Origin: JAWODU01 sp046483125
Lineage (GTDB): Bacteria; Verrucomicrobiota; Kiritimatiellia; UBA8416; JAWODU01
Assembly (NCBI GenBank): GCA_046483125.1
Contig: JAWODU010000068.1
Coordinates: 1-14,767, forward strand
Direction: 5' to 3'
Length of the DNA stretch: 14,767 nucleotides
Part shown: positions 1 through 4,662 of the stretch, one piece after another
How positions within the stretch are numbered: position 1 is the first letter of the stretch
How the letters are laid out: the number at the start of each line of letters is the position of its first letter
Position numbers and translations under genes: made by a program
Notes under the pieces: model-generated
Told to the model about the DNA's origin: nothing
The model's input: only the letters and a program-made list of their open reading frames with translations
The model's database searches: none

Positions 1-187
1 CACGAACTGCCTCGTTTACGGCACGGTTAATCCGGGAACAAACAGCGCCACAGGGGGGCTGGACATAACCTGCGAGGAAACGGTTTTCAAGTCCGGCTCG
101 ACGCTGGAAATAGAAGTGGCGTCGGAGAGCGACTGCGACCTGCTCCGCGTAACGGGCAACCTGACGTTTGAGAGCGGCTGTGAGCTT
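1..187 (+). repeat. Direct repeat, copy 1 (identical to 2021-2207)
   Basis: All 187 bases from the window edge match 2021-2207 without a mismatch, third codon positions included. The match stops abruptly at 188, where the two coding sequences fall to roughly 75-80 % identity. The repeat probably continues to the left of the window. It lies in the same reading frame of two tandem paralogues. Confidence 0.97.
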
Positions 188-376
188 ATTCCTTCTTCCA
201 TAAACGGGTACCAGCCCAGCGCGAAACACACGTTTCGCGTGGCGAGATGCGCGGCGGGCGGAATGACCGGCGTACCTGCACTGGACGCGTGGGAAGCTGA
301 AATCGTCACCGAAGGCGGTTACGATTATCTGGAGATAACTCCGCCCGCGGCGGGAAGTCTTTTCAAGTTCCGATAA
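2..376 (+). CDS. C-terminal part of an exported beta-rich surface protein (5' end outside window)
   Basis: The open frame runs in from the window edge and ends at TAA 374-376, giving the last 124 residues of a larger protein. It aligns along its whole length with the C-terminus of the next gene (414-2396): identical for the first 62 residues, then clearly similar to the end, with a shared HTFRVARCA-GGMTGVPA core and a shared EGGYDYLEITPP segment. The short alternating hydrophobic/polar strands with Gly, Asn and Asp turns fit the tail of a parallel beta-helix, as in passenger domains of autotransporter-like proteins of PVC bacteria. No C-terminal membrane barrel, PEP-CTERM or LPXTG anchor is visible. 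The function is unknown. It sits 37 bp before its paralogue, so this is a tandem pair or part of a longer array. Confidence 0.85.
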   Translation, partial: TNCLVYGTVNPGTNSATGGLDITCEETVFKSGSTLEIEVASESDCDLLRVTGNLTFESGCELIPSSINGYQPSAKHTFRVARCAAGGMTGVPALDAWEAEIVTEGGYDYLEITPPAAGSLFKFR

Positions 377-413
377 ACCGGCTACTGTAGGGGTGATAAG
401 AAAAGAGATCGGT

Positions 414-2396
414 ATGAGCATTTTCCCGGGAAAGATTTTTGCATGGACTGCGGTGTTCGTAATGATAGCCGCGCCGGCGCTTGCCGTTGACTATACATGG
501 GACGGGGGAGGGGACGGGTCGTCGTGGAAGGACCAGTTGAACTGGGACCTTGATTCGGGCTACCCGGACGGGGCGGACGATACCGCCTGGATAAACTCCG
601 CTTCGGTGACCTACTCGGGAGGCGGGACGCTGGCGGCATATGTGCGCGGTTCCGGAGTCAACCTCGCCTTTACGGGCGGGGGCACTTATACCTTCAACAA
701 CGTCAATAACGATTTTACGGGTACGGTATCCGTGGCCGGCGGCACGCTTGAGATGGGAGACAACAACGACGGCGTTTTCGGGGACGCGGGAAACGACGTG
801 ACGCTGGACGGTACCACCTGCAACGACGACTGGAACCCCGCGTCGGGCCGGACAGTGACCATCGGGGCGGGCGGCTTTACGGCCGAGGACAAAGCCGGGC
901 CCTCGGTGACCTTTAACGACGCCGATCAACTGCAGGGCAGTGGATTGTTCACATTCCGTAATACATCCTATGGTGCCACGTTTAACATTTCCCAGCCCCA
1001 GACCAATTTCAGCGGCGGCTTCTCCATTCAGGCCATTCAGCGGCGCAACACCAAGATGTACGCGTCGGCTGTGGGCGCGATGGGCACGGGAGCGGCCGCG
1101 GTAGAGGATTCGGCCCGTATTCACTACGTGTGGGGCGCGCAGGTGCCGGTCGGGGGAGTTGCCGAGGGAGTCACCGCGGAAGTGGGCAACAGGGGCGCGG
1201 GCGCGGCCGTGGACCTTGACGGGAGTGGAACGGGTATCACCACACCGGACCGATTCATAATTGAGGGCAACTGCGCCATCGTCGGGGACAGCACACAGTT
1301 GGGAGAGGTCACGCGGGTGGACAGTTTCAGCGCTTCGCCGGCGGGTCCGGAGGTGATACTGACCAATGACTCCATTGTCGCCCACGACACGATAAGCACA
1401 AACAGCATTGCCAACCTGGGAACCAATGCGGACCTCGTATTCGGGCTGGAGCGAACCTTTAATGACTCGGGGTTTGCTATCACTATCGGCGCTGGTACGC
1501 CGTGGAAGGGTTTTTCGCAGACCCCGATTTATCACAGCAGTTGGGGCGACACCTATGTTCTGCAGTTAGGAACCGTAACGATCGCGGCGGGCACCGATGA
1601 GATTATTCTGCAGGCCTCGACGATCAAGGACTACAGTGGTAACCGCTTCCCGCTGGTCATAGGCAGTGGAAGCGATAGCCCGACGTTTACGGCGGCGGGG
1701 GAGACGTGCCCGGCGCGGATCATTCGCAGGGTGCGCCTGGACACCACCGCTCCGGATTTTGCCGGCGGGATCAGCAGGTTCATAGTCAACGGCTGGGCGG
1801 CTCTGGAGCTGAACCGCGCCGACTGTCTGGACGGACTGCCGGTTGAGGTGGAGGCCAACGCGACCCTGCGGGCGTATACCTCCGGCGCGCTTGACGGCGA
1901 CATTGAGTTGAAAGAAGGCGGCAAACTTACCGTAAACTACAGCAAGGACGTTCCGCAGAACCGGCTTCATATTCAAAGCGGGCAAAAGCTTTCCGGGGAG
2001 GGGCTGGTGGACTTGACCGACACGAACTGCCTCGTTTACGGCACGGTTAATCCGGGAACAAACAGCGCCACAGGGGGGCTGGACATAACCTGCGAGGAAA
2101 CGGTTTTCAAGTCCGGCTCGACGCTGGAAATAGAAGTGGCGTCGGAGAGCGACTGCGACCTGCTCCGCGTAACGGGCAACCTGACGTTTGAGAGCGGCTG
2201 TGAGCTTGCGCCTCTTCCGTTTGAGACATACGGAGCTACTTCGAAACACACGTTTCGGGTGGCGAGATGCGCGTCGGGCGGAATGACCGGAGTACCGGCG
2301 ATAGACAAGTGGACGGGCGTGATTGTTACCGAAGGCGGCTACGACTACCTGGAGATAACTCCGCCTCCGGCGGGCACGATACTGATTCTTGAATAG
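414..2396 (+). CDS. Exported beta-helix-like surface protein, tandem paralogue of the preceding gene
   Basis: The product is about 660 residues. ATG 414 is preferred over an in-frame GTG at 393 because it has AAAGAG six bases upstream and gives a clean Sec signal: K7, a hydrophobic stretch at about 8-20, and an ALA cleavage site near residue 24. The mature start VDYTWDGGGDGSSW, followed by an NW and PDGADDTA pattern, is typical of proteins carrying autotransporter-associated beta-strand repeats in PVC and related bacteria. The remainder is Gly/Asn/Thr-rich with short strands such as TVSVAGGTLEMG and SGSTLEIEVAS, as expected of a parallel beta-helix. The last 125 residues match the upstream gene product. 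There is no recognisable barrel, sorting signal or catalytic motif, so destination and role are unknown. An adhesin, cell-wall or matrix role is inference. It may be co-transcribed with the upstream paralogue. Confidence 0.9.
   Translation: MSIFPGKIFAWTAVFVMIAAPALAVDYTWDGGGDGSSWKDQLNWDLDSGYPDGADDTAWINSASVTYSGGGTLAAYVRGSGVNLAFTGGGTYTFNNVNNDFTGTVSVAGGTLEMGDNNDGVFGDAGNDVTLDGTTCNDDWNPASGRTVTIGAGGFTAEDKAGPSVTFNDADQLQGSGLFTFRNTSYGATFNISQPQTNFSGGFSIQAIQRRNTKMYASAVGAMGTGAAAVEDSARIHYVWGAQVPVGGVAEGVTAEVGNRGAGAAVDLDGSGTGITTPDRFIIEGNCAIVGDSTQLGEVTRVDSFSASPAGPEVILTNDSIVAHDTISTNSIANLGTNADLVFGLERTFNDSGFAITIGAGTPWKGFSQTPIYHSSWGDTYVLQLGTVTIAAGTDEIILQASTIKDYSGNRFPLVIGSGSDSPTFTAAGETCPARIIRRVRLDTTAPDFAGGISRFIVNGWAALELNRADCLDGLPVEVEANATLRAYTSGALDGDIELKEGGKLTVNYSKDVPQNRLHIQSGQKLSGEGLVDLTDTNCLVYGTVNPGTNSATGGLDITCEETVFKSGSTLEIEVASESDCDLLRVTGNLTFESGCELAPLPFETYGATSKHTFRVARCASGGMTGVPAIDKWTGVIVTEGGYDYLEITPPPAGTILILE
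2021..2207 (+). repeat. Direct repeat, copy 2 (identical to 1-187)
   Basis: This is the second copy of the perfect repeat, inside the C-terminal coding part of the 414-2396 gene. It encodes the segment starting TNCLVYGTVNPG and ending just before the variable patch at 2208. Confidence 0.97.
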
Positions 2397-2443
2397 CAGT
2401 TCCGCACATATGTAATCCTCAAACCATCCGGGGAAAAACGCGT

Positions 2444-2513
2444 AATTCCGTGACCCGTGTGTCCTTGCACTCATTCTCGCCGTTGCGTCTCCAGGCGCAC
2501 GGGGCACGGAATT
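2444..2513. repeat. Large inverted repeat in the spacer before the sigma factor gene
   Basis: The arms are 2444-2461 and 2496-2513. AATTCCGTG pairs with CACGGAATT (9 bp), then one mismatch, then CCCGTG with CACGGG (6 bp), then a T-G and a G-C pair. The loop is 34 nt. A short T-rich stretch (GTGTTTATTT) follows within about 12 bases, so it could act as a terminator for the surface-protein gene. The long loop and weak T-run make a regulatory leader of the sigma operon just as possible. The rest of 2397-2593 shows no gene and only a poor promoter match. Confidence 0.6.
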
Positions 2514-2593
2514 GCTGTGTTTATTTGACCGGGGGCACGGCGGAAAATTGCATGGATAAATGAATAAATGCCGGGTATTGTCCGTCATAGATT

Positions 2594-3151
2594 ATGACAG
2601 AAGATACCAGGAGCCTTCTCCGGCGGGCAAAAGACGGCGATATGGACGCTTTTACGGCCCTGTTGGAGCCGCTTCGCCCGTTCTCGTTTTCGGCGGCCTG
2701 CCGGCTGGTGGGGCCCAATGACGCCGAGGACATGGTAATGGAGGCTTTTCTCAAGGCGTGGCAGTCGCTGGAAAAGTTTCGCGGCGGTTCGGCTCTCAGG
2801 ACCTGGCTCTACCGCATTCTGCATAACTGCTGTGTTGATTTTCTGAGGTCGCGGCGTTCGGGAGGAGGGCCGGAAACGACGGGTACGGACGCGGACGGGC
2901 TCGCGCGAAGGCCCGACGAAAGCGCGCCGGGGCCGGACAGGCAGGCGGAGGGGAAAGATACAGCGCATTATGTCAAAAAAGCGCTGGGGCGATTGCCGGA
3001 GGAACAGAGAACGGTGCTGGAGTTGAGATACAGTGAAGACTTGAGCTACGGAGATATAGCGGCGCTTACCGGCGTTTCGGCGGGGACGGTGATGTCGAGG
3101 CTGTTTTACGCGAAACGGCGCCTGAAATCGCTTGTAGAAGGGGAACTGTAG
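2594..3151 (+). CDS. ECF-type RNA polymerase sigma factor (sigma-70 family)
   Basis: The 185-residue product has the two-domain layout of extracytoplasmic-function sigma factors. Sigma region 2 is at about residues 18-88 (DAFTALLEPL, then EDMVMEAFLKAWQSL and the WLYRILHNCCVDFLR helix used for -10 recognition). Sigma region 4 is at about 125-182 (LGRLPEEQRTVLELRYSEDLSYGDIA, then VSAGTVMSRLFYAKRRL, a helix-turn-helix for -35 recognition). The linker at 89-122 is Gly/Pro/Asp-rich. ATG 2594 starts the conserved N-terminal helix, although no clear Shine-Dalgarno precedes it. It would redirect RNA polymerase to a small regulon in response to an envelope signal. The next gene starts 2 bp after its stop and encodes a membrane protein, which fits a sigma/anti-sigma pair. 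Its targets are unknown. Confidence 0.95.
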   Translation: MTEDTRSLLRRAKDGDMDAFTALLEPLRPFSFSAACRLVGPNDAEDMVMEAFLKAWQSLEKFRGGSALRTWLYRILHNCCVDFLRSRRSGGGPETTGTDADGLARRPDESAPGPDRQAEGKDTAHYVKKALGRLPEEQRTVLELRYSEDLSYGDIAALTGVSAGTVMSRLFYAKRRLKSLVEGEL

Positions 3152-3153
3152 TA

Positions 3154-3516
3154 ATGAAGAGGTTGTGGAAGGAAATACGGCAGGGGCTGAAGGACATGAA
3201 AACCGAAGCGTCTCCGAAGTCCCCGGAAGTGTTCTGGGAGGATTTCCGGGCCAGGGCCTCGCTAAGAAACAGGGAAACGGCTGTGGAGAGGGAACATTTT
3301 CCCGTATTAAGGTGGGCGGCGGCAACGGTTTTTGCTATAGTGGCGGTGTCAGCGGCGGTAATTCTGCCGGGAGTAATGCGAGAAGACACCGGCGTCAGCG
3401 TGGTAAACTCCATTGAGGTTACCGCCCAGCACAGCGGGATTGTTATTACAAGAGACGAGCCGGGGGAGGGGACGGTAGTGTGGGTGGCGGATATGAAAAT
3501 GAGAGAGGAAGCATGA
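3154..3516 (+). CDS. Single-pass membrane protein, putative anti-sigma factor
   Basis: This 120-residue protein has a basic and acidic cytoplasmic N-terminal part (1-50), one transmembrane helix at about 51-73 (the VLRWAAATVFAIVAVSAAVI region), and a short outer domain ending in EGTVVWVADM. A GAAGGGGA ribosome site lies 9 bases before ATG 3154, within the end of the sigma gene, so the two are probably translated together. Position and topology are those of an anti-sigma factor that holds the ECF sigma factor at the membrane. It lacks the HxxxCxxC zinc motif of the common ZAS anti-sigma domain. The cytoplasmic part instead shows an FWEDFRARA motif (residues 27-35) that may be the sigma-binding element. 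The role is therefore inferred from context, not from a recognised domain. Confidence 0.8.
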   Translation: MKRLWKEIRQGLKDMKTEASPKSPEVFWEDFRARASLRNRETAVEREHFPVLRWAAATVFAIVAVSAAVILPGVMREDTGVSVVNSIEVTAQHSGIVITRDEPGEGTVVWVADMKMREEA

Positions 3517-3935
3517 GAAAAGCGTGCGGCATTCTGACGGCTTTATTCGTTTTGTGTTCGGTGTGCGGCGCGGCGGCGGGGGAGATGCTTTCCGTGCGGC
3601 TTGTGTATGCGTCGGACAGGCCGGGAGGGTCGGACAAGGGACTGGAAGACGTTGTCGATCTTCTCAAGAGGACGATAGTCCTGAAGCACTATTTGCTCAG
3701 GGATTCTTCTTCGGCGGCATTGCCCGCGGACAAGACCCTGGCGTTGGGAGATTACGCAGTCCGGTGCAGGGGTGAGGCGGGGGATATGCGGATCGAGGTG
3801 TTTCGGGGTAGGAAACGGCTGTTGAAGACGAACGTGACGTTGAAGCGGGGGAAGCCGCTGGTGCTGGGCGGGTTGCCGGCGGCGGGGGAGCAGGAGGGGA
3901 GAGAGATACTGATCTTCCTGGTTAAGAAGCGGTGA
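3513..3935 (+). CDS. Small exported protein of unknown function in the sigma operon
   Basis: The product is 140 residues. ATG 3513 overlaps the upstream stop in an ATGA arrangement, with GAGAGG just before it, which indicates translational coupling. An in-frame GTG at 3480 would hide the signal peptide inside the protein and is disfavoured. The N-terminus has RK, a hydrophobic stretch (about 7-20) and an AAA-G cleavage region near residue 22, so it is exported. The two cysteines in LCSVC do not form a good lipobox. The mature part starts SVRLVYASDR, has a helix (LEDVVDLLKRTIVL), then a beta-rich half (residues 75-137) ending in REILIFLVKKR. I do not recognise a family. Strict linkage to the sigma and membrane proteins suggests a sensor partner, or an envelope component controlled by or reporting to them. 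Confidence 0.8.
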   Translation: MRKACGILTALFVLCSVCGAAAGEMLSVRLVYASDRPGGSDKGLEDVVDLLKRTIVLKHYLLRDSSSAALPADKTLALGDYAVRCRGEAGDMRIEVFRGRKRLLKTNVTLKRGKPLVLGGLPAAGEQEGREILIFLVKKR

Positions 3936-4032
3936 GGAGGATGGGGAAGGCTGTGTGGGTTTGAGGTCCTGCCCCGGACCGTGGGAGGGGTTCGGGTTCT
4001 CTGGGTTTTGTGTGTGCCCTTCTCCCCGCGCC

Positions 4033-4183
4033 ACGCATTTCGTTCGCAAATCGAACCGCGATCTCACCGCTTCTGCTTCGTTTCCGCGGGCTGAGCGTAT
4101 ACGAATACAGCTCAGCCCGCGGGGCCTTGCAGAAGCGGCAAGCTTGCGATCCGATTTGCGAATCCTCCGGAAGCGAAATGCGT
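4033..4183. repeat. 151-bp imperfect palindrome (MITE- or REP-like element, or structured RNA)
   Basis: Nested pairing blocks are 4033-4042 with 4174-4183 (ACGCATTTCG, 10 bp), 4043-4053 with 4152-4162 (TTCGCAAATCG, 11 bp), 4067-4076 with 4129-4138 (CCGCTTCTGC, 10 bp), 4084-4096 with 4110-4122 (CCGCGGGCTGAGC, 13 bp) and 4097-4100 with 4105-4108, leaving an ACGA loop. Together 48 of the base pairs are perfect, with unpaired stretches between blocks. The outer ends are the arms themselves. No target-site duplication was recognised. Confidence 0.85.
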
Positions 4184-4330
4184 CACGCACCAGCCCGCAT
4201 CGCTGGCGGCGATTGGAAGCTCCTCTGCGCCGCCGGGCGCGATGCAAATGGAGCGGAGCAGGAGAGATGTGGTGCAGGGACCAGTTGGGAGGACTAAGTG
4301 CAGGGACTAGGTGTTCCTTCCCTCCCATCG

Positions 4331-4400
4331 TAATCGTAATCTTAATCCTAATCTTTATCTCCCCCTATCTTAATCCTAATCTTAATCCCAATCTTAATCT
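4331..4400. repeat. Degenerate hexamer tandem repeat, TAATCY type
   Basis: Five units (TAATCG, TAATCT, TAATCC, TAATCT, TTATCT) at 4331-4360 and five more at 4371-4400 (TAATCC, TAATCT, TAATCC, CAATCT, TAATCT). The blocks are separated by ten bases and are out of phase by two. The point differences between units look like old slippage followed by drift. Confidence 0.9.
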
Positions 4401-4407
4401 CTCCCTC

Positions 4408-4449
4408 CGTCCTCTGCCCGCCGTCGTCTGTCGTCCGTCATCCGTCCTC
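4408..4449. repeat. Degenerate heptamer tandem repeat, YGTCNTC type
   Basis: Six units of seven bases in register: CGTCCTC, TGCCCGC, CGTCGTC, TGTCGTC, CGTCATC, CGTCCTC. It follows the hexamer repeat with only a few bases between. Confidence 0.75.
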
Positions 4450-4462
4450 TGACCCGACCTTC

Positions 4463-4584
4463 GGCGAACAGCGGTTCGCCTCCTGCATGTACGCGTGAGG
4501 ACACGCGTTACTACACCTTCCGACGTTGCAGCAGCGGCTGGTCTCACCCGCAGGCCTTCTGCAGGAGCCGATCCCCCGATCGGC
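4463..4584. repeat. Three separate 7-bp stem / 4-nt loop hairpins
   Basis: The three are GGCGAAC-AGCG-GTTCGCC (4463-4480), ACGCGTG-AGGA-CACGCGT (4491-4508) and GCCGATC-CCCC-GATCGGC (4567-4584). All have perfect seven-base stems and four-base loops but unrelated sequences. None is followed by a T-run, so ordinary terminators are unlikely. Confidence 0.8.
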
Positions 4585-4589
4585 GAAGG

Positions 4590-4605
4590 TCCGTGATCCG
4601 TGGTT
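4590..4605 (-). repeat. Copy of the dispersed AACCRCGRATYACRCG motif
   Basis: Read on the minus strand it is AACCACGGATCACGGA, close to the copies at 8614-8633 and in 14494-14657. It is a single short copy, so its membership rests on the match to the other sites. Confidence 0.55.
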
Positions 4606-4627
4606 GCTTCCATCTCTTATCCCGATC

Positions 4628-4655
4628 TTGCCACTTTGTTGTAAACCGGTATCAT
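4628..4655 (+). promoter_or_regulatory. Candidate sigma-70-type promoter for the GHL10 lipoprotein gene
   Basis: TTGCCA (4628-4633) and TATCAT (4650-4655) each match five of six consensus bases, with 16 bp between them. A start about seven bases after the -10 box would fall at or next to GTG 4663. The transcript could thus be nearly leaderless, which would explain the missing Shine-Dalgarno. Confidence 0.5.
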
Positions 4656-4662
4656 ATCGGAT

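Larger units (their letters stand above)
3936..4662. other. Long non-coding spacer rich in palindromes and short tandem repeats
   Basis: I see no credible gene in these 727 bases. Open frames here have low-complexity or arginine-rich translations that follow the repeats, and they lack ribosome sites. The spacer holds, in order, a small hairpin (GGTCC/GGACC, 3965-3980), a long imperfect palindrome (4033-4183), a hexamer repeat (4331-4400), a heptamer repeat (4408-4449), three 7-bp hairpins (4463-4584), a copy of the dispersed AACC-type motif (4590-4605) and a promoter candidate (4628-4655). Confidence 0.75.

Noticed and set aside
393..413. GTG 393 as the start of the surface protein
   Set aside because: No spaced ribosome site. 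ATG 414 has AAAGAG six bases upstream and gives a normal signal peptide.
363..1535. Long minus-strand open frame opposite the surface-protein gene
   Set aside because: Arginine-rich shadow of the plus-strand gene. No ribosome site or recognisable domain. The plus strand has a signal peptide and family pattern.
2525..2553. TTGACC-17-TTGCAT as promoter of the sigma operon
   Set aside because: The -35 box is good, but the -10 box matches only three of six bases and lacks the key second A. Too weak to list.
1566..2588. Second long minus-strand open frame opposite the surface-protein gene
   Set aside because: Same reasons: skewed composition and overlap of a well supported gene.
3480..3512. GTG 3480 as the start of the small exported protein
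   Set aside because: It would bury the signal peptide. ATG 3513 has the stop-start overlap and a ribosome site.
3955..4452. 165-codon open frame in the large spacer
   Set aside because: Its translation is dictated by the palindrome and the hexamer repeat (runs such as LNPNLNPNLNL). No ribosome site.
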